64,000 nt of DNA from Polynucleobacter sp. 80A-SIGWE. Its GTDB lineage: Bacteria > Pseudomonadota > Gammaproteobacteria > Burkholderiales > Burkholderiaceae. This document shows positions 1 to 10,146 of the stretch, piece by piece. Made by a program: the position numbers and the translations under genes. The notes under the pieces are model-generated. The model did not search any database. It was not told the DNA's origin and saw nothing but the letters and a program-made list of their open reading frames with translations. Each line of letters opens with the position of its first letter. Position 1 is the first letter of the stretch. The DNA lies in assembly GCF_018882295.1 (NCBI RefSeq), contig NZ_JACVOR010000001.1, positions 372,001 through 436,000 of the forward strand, in the 5' to 3' direction.

Positions 1-1
1 A

Positions 2-307
2 TTGATTATTACCACCAGTTTTGAATCCCTTGAAGATGCAAAGAAAATGGCGCATCAGTTGCTTGAAGCTCATCTGGCTGCCTGCGTGCAAATTCAGGAC
101 GGCGTGCATTCCATCTACCGATGGGAAGGCAAGATTTGCGAGGCAAATGAAGTTATGTTGTCAGCAAAAACAGTTGCAGATAAATGGGTGGATGTTTCTA
201 ATTTCATCAAAAGTCATCACCCTTATGATTTGCCAGAGGTGATTGCCTACGTGCCTGAAAAATATGAAGTGCTATATGGCAAGTGGGTGCAGGCCGAGGT
301 AAAGTGA
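2..307 (+). CDS. cutA: Divalent cation tolerance protein CutA, 5' end cut by window
   Basis: Small cytosolic trimeric protein of the CutA1 family, linked to copper and other divalent metal tolerance. Visible family signatures are LAACVQI in the first third, YRWEGK in the middle and KSHHPYDLPEV near the end. About 100 residues are visible against a usual 105 to 112, and the first codon in frame is a TTG at the very edge. The first beta strand probably begins before the window, so the gene is best read as 5' partial. It is followed within 6 bases by dsbD, the same pairing as cutA-dsbD in enterobacteria. Confidence 0.9.
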   Translation: MIITTSFESLEDAKKMAHQLLEAHLAACVQIQDGVHSIYRWEGKICEANEVMLSAKTVADKWVDVSNFIKSHHPYDLPEVIAYVPEKYEVLYGKWVQAEVK

Positions 308-312
308 GTCAC

Positions 313-1986
313 ATGAGATTGATTAATAAATTCATCCCGGTTCTAGCGGCATTCTTATTCTTTGTTGCTAATGCTTTTGCAGCCCCAGAATTTCTTCCTC
401 CTGAGAAAGCCTTTCAGGCTGAAGCAACGTGGGCGGTAAATACGAATGACATCGAGTTGGAGATTTTTCCGGCTAAGGGTTATTACATCTATCAAGAATC
501 CCTGCATTTCAAAATGGGTTCCCAGCCCAGTAAATTAGGACTTGTAAGGGCATCACTCCCTTCTGGGATTGAAAAATATGACGAGACTTTTCAGAAGAAA
601 ATGCAGGTGTATAAGCAGGCATTTCTGCTCACGCTAGATAAAAAAGCGGAAGCCGGAAAGCCTCTATATCTAGAGTTGGAATTACAAGGCTGCGCTGAAG
701 CGGGAATTTGTTATCCACCAATGACTCTCAAGTTCCTGCTCGCGGGCCCTGGTGTAAAGGCCGGGCCGATACCAGAATTATTGGATGGGGTAGAAGCAGG
801 TAATTCACCAAAAAAAGAATTGAGTCTAATAGATGTATGGCGTGAGCGTGATGACGTTAATGCCATTAGTCGCTTTTTAGAAAGCACCCCCACTGGATAT
901 CTTTTCCTTGCTTTCTTTATTCTAGGCCTAGCTCTGGCATTCACCCCCTGTGTTTTACCGATGCTACCGATTCTCTCGAGCGTGGTATTTGGAACACAGG
1001 GCAAGAAATCGATTAGCAAAAGCCGGGCAAGCCTCTTGGCTGTGGCTTATGTGCTTGGTATGGCTTGCGTCTACGCCTTGGCTGGAGTCTTGATGGCTGC
1101 CTTAGGAGGAAGCGTCCAACGAGCTCTACAGAGCCCTATAGCGCTGATTTCGTTTGCTTTGCTGCTATTGGCCTTATCGGGAAGTCTATTTGGCCTATAT
1201 GAGCTCAGAATGCCCCAGTCTTGGCAGCAAAAGGTGGATCAATTAGCAGGGCGCCACAAAGGAGGCAGTTTTGCGGGTGCCTTTGCTCTGGGTGGAATTT
1301 CTACATTAGTTGCTAGCCCATGTATTACCGCACCTTTAGCTGGAGTACTCGCTTTCATTGCCCAAACGGGCTCAATGAGTTTGGGGGCAGGCCTCCTCTT
1401 TGTAATGGCTTTGGGTATGGGCTTGCCACTACTCTTTATTGCTATTGAAGCGCGAATCCTCATTCCATCAACTGGTATTTGGATGGTTTGGTTGCAAAGA
1501 ACATTGGGTGTTTTATTGGTTGCTACTGCGGCATGGATCGCTTCACCGCTATTCCAGAATAGCAGCAGCGGCGCAACGACAACAGTTGCCAATGGCCAAC
1601 GCCAACATCAGATTGGAAATGCAAGTTTTGCTGTGATTGAGTCTAGCGCGCAGTTAGATCAATTCTTGGCTCAAGCAAAAGAACAAAAGAAATTAGTGCT
1701 CTTAGATTTTTATGCAGATTGGTGCATTTCTTGCAAGGAGATGGAAGTTAATACTTTCGCAAATCCTGAAGTGAATCAAGAGCTGCAGAAATTTGTTTTA
1801 CTGCAAGCTAATGTTACAAAGAATAGTCCTGAGAATCAAACTCTATTGAAGCGCTTTGGATTATTTGGCCCGCCCGGAATTTTGATCTTTGATCTTAATT
1901 CAGAAGAATTAAAAGATCAGCGTGTAATTGGATATATGCCACCACAACGCTTTACCGAGCGCTTGAAAAAAGCACTAGGAAATTAA
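313..1986 (+). CDS. dsbD: Thiol:disulfide interchange protein DsbD
   Basis: Inner-membrane electron carrier that passes reducing power from cytosolic thioredoxin to periplasmic DsbC and related proteins. With the ATG at 313 the protein has 557 residues and begins with a clear signal peptide (MRLINKFIP...ANAFA). An upstream in-frame start at 283 would overlap cutA and spoil the signal. The N-terminal periplasmic domain has a Cys pair in GCAEAGICYPP. The membrane domain has FTPCVLPM (Cys about 213) and ASPCITAP (Cys about 337). The C-terminal thioredoxin-like domain has CISC at about 471-474. All three cysteine pairs of the relay are present. DsbC, the likely client, is also in this window at 55967-56692. 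Confidence 0.95.
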   Translation: MRLINKFIPVLAAFLFFVANAFAAPEFLPPEKAFQAEATWAVNTNDIELEIFPAKGYYIYQESLHFKMGSQPSKLGLVRASLPSGIEKYDETFQKKMQVYKQAFLLTLDKKAEAGKPLYLELELQGCAEAGICYPPMTLKFLLAGPGVKAGPIPELLDGVEAGNSPKKELSLIDVWRERDDVNAISRFLESTPTGYLFLAFFILGLALAFTPCVLPMLPILSSVVFGTQGKKSISKSRASLLAVAYVLGMACVYALAGVLMAALGGSVQRALQSPIALISFALLLLALSGSLFGLYELRMPQSWQQKVDQLAGRHKGGSFAGAFALGGISTLVASPCITAPLAGVLAFIAQTGSMSLGAGLLFVMALGMGLPLLFIAIEARILIPSTGIWMVWLQRTLGVLLVATAAWIASPLFQNSSSGATTTVANGQRQHQIGNASFAVIESSAQLDQFLAQAKEQKKLVLLDFYADWCISCKEMEVNTFANPEVNQELQKFVLLQANVTKNSPENQTLLKRFGLFGPPGILIFDLNSEELKDQRVIGYMPPQRFTERLKKALGN

Positions 1987-1994
1987 ATTAATTG

Positions 1995-2024
1995 AGACTG
2001 AATAAGTTTTTACTTATTCAGTCT
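1995..2024. terminator. Bidirectional hairpin between dsbD and hemB
   Basis: A perfect 12-bp stem (left arm 1995-2006, right arm 2013-2024) closes a 6-base loop between two convergent genes. T or A-rich flanks are weak, so it is a plausible bidirectional terminator rather than a textbook one. Confidence 0.6.
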
Positions 2025-2036
2025 TCGCTAGTGAAG

Positions 2037-3705
<1,669 letters not shown>

Positions 3706-3819
3706 GTCCAGAAGCTATTGTAAAATCACGCAAAATCATGAAATATCTCATGGTGTTGGGTAAAAGGTTGTAAAAGTAGGGCCCAAACACTTTTAGGAAT
3801 TTTTGCCAAGGTAAACATA

Positions 3820-4554
3820 ATGCGTCAAACCTCTCAAATCTCCAAATTAACTAGCGTAAGCGCTAGCCTAGCCGCTGGCTTATTACTGGCAATGACCAGC
3901 TACTCCGGCATGGTTAGCGCCGCAGATCCTGCGCCTGCTGCTGCCCCGATGGCGGAAGCTGCTGCTAAGCCAGTTGTTCCAGGCAAGCCTAAAGTCGATC
4001 CTGCTGCAGGTGAAGCGCTTTACTCTAATGGCGATGCTAGCCGTGGCGTTACTGCCTGCTTGACTTGCCATGGCCCTAAAGGTCAAAGCGCAACCGCTAC
4101 TTGGCCTAAGTTGTCTGCTCAGCATGCAGCATACACAGCTAAGCAGTTAAAGAACTTCAAAGATGGCACTCGTGCTAATCCCGTCATGATGGGAATGGCC
4201 GCTACCTTAACTGAGCAAGATATGAATAATATTGCCGCTTACTTGGTAACTCAGCCAGTTTCACAAGGCGTTGCTCAAAATAAAGACACTATTGCATTAG
4301 GTCAAAGCATCTACCGTGGCGGTATCGCTGCTAAAGGTGTTCCAGCATGTGCAGCATGTCATGGCCCAACTGGTGCTGGCATCCCATCACAGTACCCACG
4401 CATGGGCGGTCAGTGGGCTGAGTACAACACAGCACAGTTACTAGCCTTCCGCGAAGGTACTCGTAAAAATAGCACTCAGATGACAACGATCGCGACTAAG
4501 CTTTCTGATCAAGAAATGAAGGCTGTTGCTGATTACATGGCTGGCTTGCATTAA
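3820..4554 (+). CDS. Diheme cytochrome c4
   Basis: Periplasmic diheme electron carrier that links the bc1 complex to terminal oxidases. The protein has 244 residues. An N-terminal hydrophobic signal segment ending near SAADP is followed by an Ala/Pro-rich linker and two homologous cytochrome domains. Heme motifs are CLTCH (Cys about 80) and CAACH (Cys about 177). Likely axial methionines lie in the MMGMA and TQMTTIA regions. It stands alone, with its own upstream gap and a strong terminator. The bc1 complex genes are at 39415-42231. Confidence 0.93.
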   Translation: MRQTSQISKLTSVSASLAAGLLLAMTSYSGMVSAADPAPAAAPMAEAAAKPVVPGKPKVDPAAGEALYSNGDASRGVTACLTCHGPKGQSATATWPKLSAQHAAYTAKQLKNFKDGTRANPVMMGMAATLTEQDMNNIAAYLVTQPVSQGVAQNKDTIALGQSIYRGGIAAKGVPACAACHGPTGAGIPSQYPRMGGQWAEYNTAQLLAFREGTRKNSTQMTTIATKLSDQEMKAVADYMAGLH

Positions 4555-4576
4555 TAGCTAGTTTCAGTAGAAAACA

Positions 4577-4606
4577 AAAACCCCGCTACTTCAGCGGGGT
4601 TTTTTA
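4577..4606 (+). terminator. Rho-independent terminator after cytochrome c4
   Basis: A CCCCGCT/AGCGGGG-type stem with a short loop (ACTTC region) is followed by six T residues and preceded by an A run. It ends the cytochrome c4 transcript and, read on the other strand, could also end lysA transcription. Confidence 0.9.
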
Positions 4607-4648
4607 TTGCCTAGAAATTTACCAAGCTAAATGCGTTATTAATTAAAT

Positions 4649-5947
4649 TTAGTTTGGCAGGGTAGTTTCACTGGCAAAGAGATCGGCAATATTTTCACGC
4701 GCACGAATGACATATGCATTTTTACCGTCAACCATAATCTCAGCAGGTTTTGGTCTGGTGTTGTAATTGGATGCCATTACAAAACCATAAGCACCGGCAG
4801 ACAGAATAGCCAGCAGATCACCTTCTTCAACTGCAAGCTTGCGATCTCTTCCGAGCCAGTCACCAGATTCACATACAGGCCCAACGATGTCATAAGTAGA
4901 GCTTGCAACTTGTTTAGTTTGGACTGGAACGATGCCGTGATAAGCCTCATAGAGGGCTGGACGCATTAACTCTGTCATTGCTGCATCCACAATACAAAAG
5001 TTTTTCTCGGCACCAGGCTTGAGATATTCCACTTGAGTCAGCAGCACGCCAGCATTGCCCACCAAGGATCTACCGGGCTCTAAGACGATATCGAGATGCG
5101 CAAAGCCACGCTCAGCAACGCGATTGAGCAAGGTGTTCGTGAACTCGGTAATGTCAGGTGGGTTGTCATCGCCATACGAAATACCAAGACCTCCACCTAA
5201 ATCAAGATGATGAATCTCAATACCTTCTTTTTTCAATTGAGCAACTAGCTCGAGTACCTTATCAAGGGCATCAAGGTAGGGTGCAGTTGTGGTGATTTGT
5301 GAGCCAATATGGCAATCAATACCAACCACATCAATTTGTGAAAGCAATGCGGCTTCACGATATGTCTTTAAAACCTCGTGATAGGCGATGCCAAATTTAT
5401 TCCCTTTTAATCCAGTAGAAATATAAGGATGCGTTTGTGCATCCACATCGGGATTCACGCGCAAAGAAATTGGGGCGCGGCAATTGAGTTTTGTAGCAAC
5501 GCGATTAATTTGGTGTAGCTCGGCAATCGATTCCACATTGATGCATTTAACACCTGCTTGCAATGCTTGAGCGATTTCATGGGCGGACTTACCAACACCC
5601 GCAAATACCAAACTTTTTGGATCTGCACCAACTGCTAGTGCACGAGCTAATTCACCACCGCTGACTAAGTCAAAGCCAGAGCCTAATTTTTTAAAGCAAT
5701 CAATCACAGCTAAGTTGCTATTCGCTTTCATTGCATAGTGGACGCGAGCGCGTCGCTTACCAGAGGAGTCTACACAAGCTTTGTCATAGGCTTGATAAGC
5801 CTCGGTTAACGCTTTTTTGCTATAGACATATAAAGGCGTGCCAAACTCTTTTGCCAAATCTGACAGAGGAATTTCTTCTGCATACCAATTGCCATTGCGT
5901 TCTGTAAATCCAGCTAGGTCAGGGAGTGGAATTGCTTTACTTGTCAT
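4649..5947 (-). CDS. lysA: Diaminopimelate decarboxylase
   Basis: PLP enzyme that converts meso-diaminopimelate to L-lysine, the last step of lysine synthesis. The 432-residue protein shows the PLP lysine in VHYAMKANSN, the HIGSQI motif, the glycine-rich phosphate-binding segment LDLGGGLGISYGD and EPGRSLVGNAG. A C-terminal CESGDWLGRDR segment supplies the catalytic cysteine region. Its ATG overlaps the stop of the lptM-like gene by 4 bases, giving the lptM-lysA order common in proteobacteria. Confidence 0.96.
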   Translation of the reverse strand: MTSKAIPLPDLAGFTERNGNWYAEEIPLSDLAKEFGTPLYVYSKKALTEAYQAYDKACVDSSGKRRARVHYAMKANSNLAVIDCFKKLGSGFDLVSGGELARALAVGADPKSLVFAGVGKSAHEIAQALQAGVKCINVESIAELHQINRVATKLNCRAPISLRVNPDVDAQTHPYISTGLKGNKFGIAYHEVLKTYREAALLSQIDVVGIDCHIGSQITTTAPYLDALDKVLELVAQLKKEGIEIHHLDLGGGLGISYGDDNPPDITEFTNTLLNRVAERGFAHLDIVLEPGRSLVGNAGVLLTQVEYLKPGAEKNFCIVDAAMTELMRPALYEAYHGIVPVQTKQVASSTYDIVGPVCESGDWLGRDRKLAVEEGDLLAILSAGAYGFVMASNYNTRPKPAEIMVDGKNAYVIRARENIADLFASETTLPN

Positions 5948-6135
5948 TGCTTGGCCGGTGATGGGTTAGTTGCAGCGGGGCTTTGGGGTGGATAGAGTTT
6001 GCCTTTGGGTTCTGGCTCAGAAGGAGGGCTAGGCGCCGGCGGCACATTTGGCAAATATAATGGCCCTCTTACCCCACACCCAACAAGGGATATTAGAAGG
6101 CTAATGCCAAGAGTTCTTTTAAGAATCGCTATCAT
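5944..6135 (-). CDS. lptM: Small lipoprotein LptM (YifL-like)
   Basis: A 63-residue lipoprotein with a short hydrophobic signal, lipobox LVGC and the conserved GCGVRGPLYLP stretch directly after the lipidated cysteine. That stretch matches the known LptM/YifL family, which helps mature the LptD/LptE outer-membrane lipopolysaccharide translocon. The rest is a Pro-rich disordered tail. It sits immediately before lysA with a 4-base overlap, as in enterobacteria. Confidence 0.85.
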   Translation of the reverse strand: MIAILKRTLGISLLISLVGCGVRGPLYLPNVPPAPSPPSEPEPKGKLYPPQSPAATNPSPAKQ

Positions 6136-6182
6136 GAATGTCTCTAAAACGAATGATTGAATATAGCATGCAGGACTCTAAT

Positions 6183-6566
6183 ATGAAGCCAGGCAATTTG
6201 ACTGTGGAAACCATTGACGATAAGCAATTCCATCAGTTGGGTAGCAATTTATTGCAGTCGATAGAGGTGGCCCTAGAGGCTGCAGACGATGCGCTGGATT
6301 TAGACCTCGATGTAGAGCGCCAGGGCGGGAACGTGATCAATATTCGATTTAGGGATCGCAGCGTAATTGTGGTCAATACACAGCCACCTTTACATGAAAT
6401 CTGGGTAGCGGCTAAATCTGGCGGTTATCACTATCGCTGGGCCGGAACTTTGGCTACGCCCCTATGGTTAGATACCAAAACAGGGCGCGAGCTTCTCACT
6501 GATTTATCTGAATTTGCTAGTGCTCAAGCTGGTCAGGCAATCACTATTAGCCTGCTTCAGAAATAA
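6183..6566 (+). CDS. cyaY: Iron-sulfur assembly protein CyaY (frataxin)
   Basis: Bacterial frataxin, an iron-binding regulator of IscS-dependent Fe-S cluster assembly. The acidic first helix (VALEAADDALDLDLDVE), the GGNVINIRF strand, NTQPPLHEIWVAAKSGGYHY and the C-terminal LSEFASAQAGQ are diagnostic. The start at 6183 is preferred because an AGGA lies 7 bases upstream and it gives 127 residues, nearer the family norm. The longest reading starts at 6138, only 2 bases from the divergent lptM start, leaving no room for a leader. Confidence 0.9.
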   Translation: MKPGNLTVETIDDKQFHQLGSNLLQSIEVALEAADDALDLDLDVERQGGNVINIRFRDRSVIVVNTQPPLHEIWVAAKSGGYHYRWAGTLATPLWLDTKTGRELLTDLSEFASAQAGQAITISLLQK

Positions 6567-6579
6567 GCAAGCTAGAAAA

Positions 6580-7662
6580 TTAAACTGCCCCAGTTGCTGT
6601 TAGGGTCTCGATAACCTGGGCATCGGGAACACTCTTAATTTGCGCTTTGCCAATCTTTTCTAAAACGACGTAACGGATTTGACCGCCTTCAGTCTTTTTG
6701 TCTACCTGCATTAATTCCATATAACGCTGGGCGCCAAACTTGGGAGGCGCAATCGGCAGATTCATAGACTGAATAATTTGAGTTAAGCGATTGACCTCAT
6801 CTTGGGTGATGAAGTTCAGGCGTCGCGAGAGATCTGCGCCCATGACCATGCCGCAGCCCACAGCCTCACCGTGTAACCACTCGCCATAACCCATGCCAGC
6901 CTCAATCGCGTGACCAAAGGTATGTCCAAAATTAAGAGTGGCACGGATCCCGCCTTCTCTCTCATCTGCTGAAACAACGGCCGATTTAATTTCGCAAGAG
7001 CGTAATACTGCATGCGCCATTGCTGCGGTATCGCACGCTAGTAATGCTTTTGCATTTGCCTCTATCCAGCTCAAAAATTCAGCGTCTGCAATTGCACCAT
7101 GCTTAACTACTTCAGCTAAGCCTGCAGAGAGTTCGCGTGCAGGCAATGTCTTCAGGGTATTGAGGTCGGCAATGACCGCTGCTGGCTGATGAAACGCCCC
7201 AATCATATTTTTTCCGAGTGGGTGGTTAATGCCTGTCTTGCCACCGACAGAGGAGTCCACCTGAGCCAGTAAGGTTGTCGGCACTTGAATGAAGCGGATG
7301 CCGCGCATAAAGCTGGCAGCAGCAAAGCCGGTCATGTCACCAATAACACCACCACCTAAAGCTACCAACATGGTTTGGCGATCAGCGCCAAATTTAAGGA
7401 GGTCATCAAAAATCAATTGAAGATTTTTCCAGTCCTTATAAGACTCTCCATCAGGCAGCACAATCGTTTGGACGGGCTTACCGAGTTTCTCTAAAGTTTT
7501 GGTGAGACGCTCTGCATATAAAGGCGCAACTGTCGTATTGGTAACGATATAAATCGATGTCGCTTTTTCGCAAGCGTTAAATAATTCTGGCTGATCTATT
7601 AAATCCGTACCGATATGAATGGGGTAGCTACGATTGCCTAGATCAACTTCTAATGTTTTCAT
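6580..7662 (-). CDS. aroB: 3-dehydroquinate synthase
   Basis: NAD- and metal-dependent enzyme of the shikimate pathway that cyclises DAHP to 3-dehydroquinate. The 360-residue protein shows the NAD-binding LPDGESYK and [13 protein letters not shown] segments, [19 protein letters not shown], and the metal-ligand histidine region [13 protein letters not shown]. It is the last gene of a leftward block secretin-aroK-aroB, the order typical of proteobacteria. It starts 8 bases after aroK. Confidence 0.96.
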   Translation of the reverse strand: MKTLEVDLGNRSYPIHIGTDLIDQPELFNACEKATSIYIVTNTTVAPLYAERLTKTLEKLGKPVQTIVLPDGESYKDWKNLQLIFDDLLKFGADRQTMLVALGGGVIGDMTGFAAASFMRGIRFIQVPTTLLAQVDSSVGGKTGINHPLGKNMIGAFHQPAAVIADLNTLKTLPARELSAGLAEVVKHGAIADAEFLSWIEANAKALLACDTAAMAHAVLRSCEIKSAVVSADEREGGIRATLNFGHTFGHAIEAGMGYGEWLHGEAVGCGMVMGADLSRRLNFITQDEVNRLTQIIQSMNLPIAPPKFGAQRYMELMQVDKKTEGGQIRYVVLEKIGKAQIKSVPDAQVIETLTATGAV

Positions 7663-7670
7663 GGATAAAT

Positions 7671-8195
7671 TTATGCGGAGAGTTCGAGTTGCATGATGAG
7701 AGTGTTGACTAGTTGATTGACGCTGGGCTTCCCAGTCTCAATTACATAGTCGGCGATTTCGCGATACAGAGGATCACGAATGGCGTATAAGTTTTCCAAA
7801 ATCTTTTTTGCATCGCCATTTTTAAGAAGCGGCCTACCTTCACCACCTTTAGTGCGATGCCAAAGCTCCATCGGATTTGCGTGGAGATAAATTACCGTTC
7901 CTCTTTCGCTGAGGAATTGGCGATTCTCAGGCAGGAGTACGGCGCCACCACCTGTTGCCAAAATGACATCATGTTCGGCGGTGATGTCCTTGATAGCTTG
8001 AGCCTCACGTTTGCGAAATCCATCCTCACCTTCCATTTCAAAGATGACGGGAATTTTGACTCCACAACGATCTTCAATCACATGGTCGGCATCCAAAAAT
8101 CGACGACCCAATTTCTTAGCCAGCAATTTACCGACGGTCGACTTCCCGGCGCCCATAAGGCCAATCAGAAAGATATTGTTGGATGAAGAGTTCAC
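7671..8195 (-). CDS. aroK: Shikimate kinase
   Basis: Phosphorylates shikimate with ATP, step five of the pathway. The 174-residue protein has the Walker A loop [12 protein letters not shown], the substrate-binding DADHVIEDR, the arginine-containing FRKREAQAI and GGGAVL, and the lid segment [11 protein letters not shown]. No ATG is available near the N-terminus: the start is a GTG with a GGAGG directly against it, an unusually tight spacing. It follows the secretin gene and precedes aroB. Confidence 0.95.
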   Translation of the reverse strand: MNSSSNNIFLIGLMGAGKSTVGKLLAKKLGRRFLDADHVIEDRCGVKIPVIFEMEGEDGFRKREAQAIKDITAEHDVILATGGGAVLLPENRQFLSERGTVIYLHANPMELWHRTKGGEGRPLLKNGDAKKILENLYAIRDPLYREIADYVIETGKPSVNQLVNTLIMQLELSA

Positions 8196-8207
8196 CCTCC
8201 GATTTTA

Positions 8208-9320
8208 TTAGTGTTTGTCCAGCACGGTGGGGGTTAAGAAGACTAATAGTTCGGTTTTATCTGCTAATTTGGATTTGTGGCGAAATAAATGCCCAATCAA
8301 GGGAATGTCGCCGAGAAGTGGAACCTTGATTTCATCATCTCGTTCGGTGGTTTGAAAGATGCCCCCAATAATGGCTGTGCCCCCATTTTCAACAGTGACC
8401 TCAGAGCTGAGGTTTTTGGTGTCGATGGCATAGCCCTGCTCGGTTTTCATGCCAATAGTGTCTTTATTGATCCCCACCAGCATCGAGATCTTCCCGTCAG
8501 GATGAATCTTGGGTAAGACCTCTAGGCGTAAATTGGCTTTGCGGAACTGTAATTTGCTCCCGCTTTGAGAGCTCACTTGATAAGGGAGCTCAGTTCCCTG
8601 CTCAATTGTGGCTTTAACTTGATCGCCAGTCATGATTCGGGGATTGGAGAGAATCTTGCCCTGACCATCAGATTCGAGGGCTGAAAGCTCTATCTGCAAT
8701 AGTCTGGCTGCATTCTTGGAAACTAGAGTTGCAGCCAGGGTGGCTGGGTTAAAGCCGGCCAAACCAGTCCCTCCTAGATCAAGATTGGCGCTGGCATTTT
8801 GGTCTGGCTGATTGCCAATGCCATTGGCCTGGTATCCCAACTTCATTCCTAGTTCGCGGGCAAAGCGCTGATCGGCCTCGACGATGCGAGCCTCAATCAG
8901 GATCTGGCGAGGGCTATTAATGTGATCGCCCCCAAAAGGCAGAGCGGCATCCTCCCGTCGAAACTTTTGAAAACTCTGAATTTCGGCATGAGGACCAATC
9001 CAGTAAATATCCCCATTTCGGACAAGCCTTAATCCCCGACTAGCAAGAATGGAATGGAGGGCAGTTTGCCAAGGGGTGTCCTTAAGATCGACCGAGATCT
9101 TGCCCTGAATAGATTCGCTTAGAAGGAAGTTGGTATTCCCCATTTTTGCCAAAACCTGCAAAAGCTCAGTCATTTCAATTTGGCTAAATTGCAGGCTAAT
9201 GCGACTATCTTTGAGGGTGGTTGAAGAGCTTCCTTCTGGAGCATTTCCTGAGGCTGGGTTGATCAAAAAAAGCACTACTGAGGCGAGTAGGGCGGCATGA
9301 GATTTTTGTAAGATCTTCAA
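8208..9320 (-). CDS. Short PilQ/HofQ-type secretin
   Basis: Outer-membrane secretin of the type IV pilus or competence kind. The protein has 370 residues, about half the length of a full PilQ. It has a signal peptide, then one small secretin N-terminal domain (ISLQFSQIEMTELLQVLA to IYWIGP), then the secretin core with ILIEARIVEADQRFARELG, GKILSNPRIMT, TIEQGTELPYQ and the C-terminal VPLLGDIPLIGHLFRHK. The AMIN domains of normal PilQ are missing, so it resembles E. coli HofQ. The start is a TTG. It lies between a reduced pil/hof remnant and aroK. Whether it still builds a working pore is uncertain. Confidence 0.85.
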   Translation of the reverse strand: MKILQKSHAALLASVVLFLINPASGNAPEGSSSTTLKDSRISLQFSQIEMTELLQVLAKMGNTNFLLSESIQGKISVDLKDTPWQTALHSILASRGLRLVRNGDIYWIGPHAEIQSFQKFRREDAALPFGGDHINSPRQILIEARIVEADQRFARELGMKLGYQANGIGNQPDQNASANLDLGGTGLAGFNPATLAATLVSKNAARLLQIELSALESDGQGKILSNPRIMTGDQVKATIEQGTELPYQVSSQSGSKLQFRKANLRLEVLPKIHPDGKISMLVGINKDTIGMKTEQGYAIDTKNLSSEVTVENGGTAIIGGIFQTTERDDEIKVPLLGDIPLIGHLFRHKSKLADKTELLVFLTPTVLDKH

Positions 9321-9325
9321 TAAAG

Positions 9326-10006
9326 TTACTCTGATTGGGTTGACTTAAAAGTGATGGATTTGCCTTTGGGGTGGGTCAAGATAGCCAGCTCTTTTTCAGC
9401 TTGGGTCAGGCGCCATTCGCCCAAAGTTAGATCCTGTTTGATCACCATCCTTGTGGACTTGCCGGTATGAAAAAAAGCTTGCTCCGCCGCCCCCATACGG
9501 GTGATACCTAAATACCTCCAGCGACGAAGATCAGCTTCGTACGGAATGACTACTGACTTGTTTCGAGGTGCCTGTATTGGCGCTTTTATCTCTAATGAGT
9601 GAATACTCACTTCCATATCTTCTATTGCCTGATATAGATCATCCCTCTCAAGTTCCCATTCGCCTTGAGATAACTCAAAGTCTTCTTTGAGGGCTAATAG
9701 CTGATTCTGTAGGTTACTTATTTCCCCTTCGGCACCAGATTTATTGCGGTCAAAATAGAAGAAGAGGCTGCCCCCGCAGATTAATAAGAGGGCGCCAAGG
9801 ATCCAAATCGGGCCAAAATTAAGCCTATTTAGCTCAAGGGATTTGGTCAGAATAGAGGGCTTTAGAGTCTTTGTTTGAGGTGCAAAATCTTCCCTGGGAG
9901 GAGAGGATGATTTCCGAATTCCGTGGGGATCTGGAATTGCAGGGTCATCCCCTAACTCACTCAGAATGTCATCAAAAGACTGGGGGGAAATGTGGCGTGG
10001 AGGCAT
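9326..10006 (-). CDS. Membrane protein with coiled coil and PilP/GspC-like C-terminus
   Basis: Not recognised with certainty. From the ATG at 10006 it has about 226 residues: a disordered charged N-terminus (a cytosolic segment of about 70 residues), one transmembrane helix (FGPIWILGALLLICGG), a coiled coil rich in Glu/Leu/Gln (about 40 residues), and a C-terminal segment LRRWRYLGITRMGA...LGEWRLTQ. The last part resembles the PilP/GspC homology region that docks on a secretin. A longer reading starts at 10081. It sits exactly where pilMNOP or hofMNOP normally lie, between mrcA and the secretin. It may be the only inner-membrane partner left for that secretin; this is inferred from position and topology. 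Confidence 0.6.
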   Translation of the reverse strand: MPPRHISPQSFDDILSELGDDPAIPDPHGIRKSSSPPREDFAPQTKTLKPSILTKSLELNRLNFGPIWILGALLLICGGSLFFYFDRNKSGAEGEISNLQNQLLALKEDFELSQGEWELERDDLYQAIEDMEVSIHSLEIKAPIQAPRNKSVVIPYEADLRRWRYLGITRMGAAEQAFFHTGKSTRMVIKQDLTLGEWRLTQAEKELAILTHPKGKSITFKSTQSE

Positions 10007-10146
10007 GCCATATTGTTTGCCCCGGGGATAGTAAAAACGATCAGGGAAAGCAGAATTGGGCGTCAGAAAAATCCAACCCAAAATCTTTCAAACAAGGGTT
10101 TTGGAGCTTTCGGGAAAATTGCGTAAGCACCCTATAATTTGAATCT

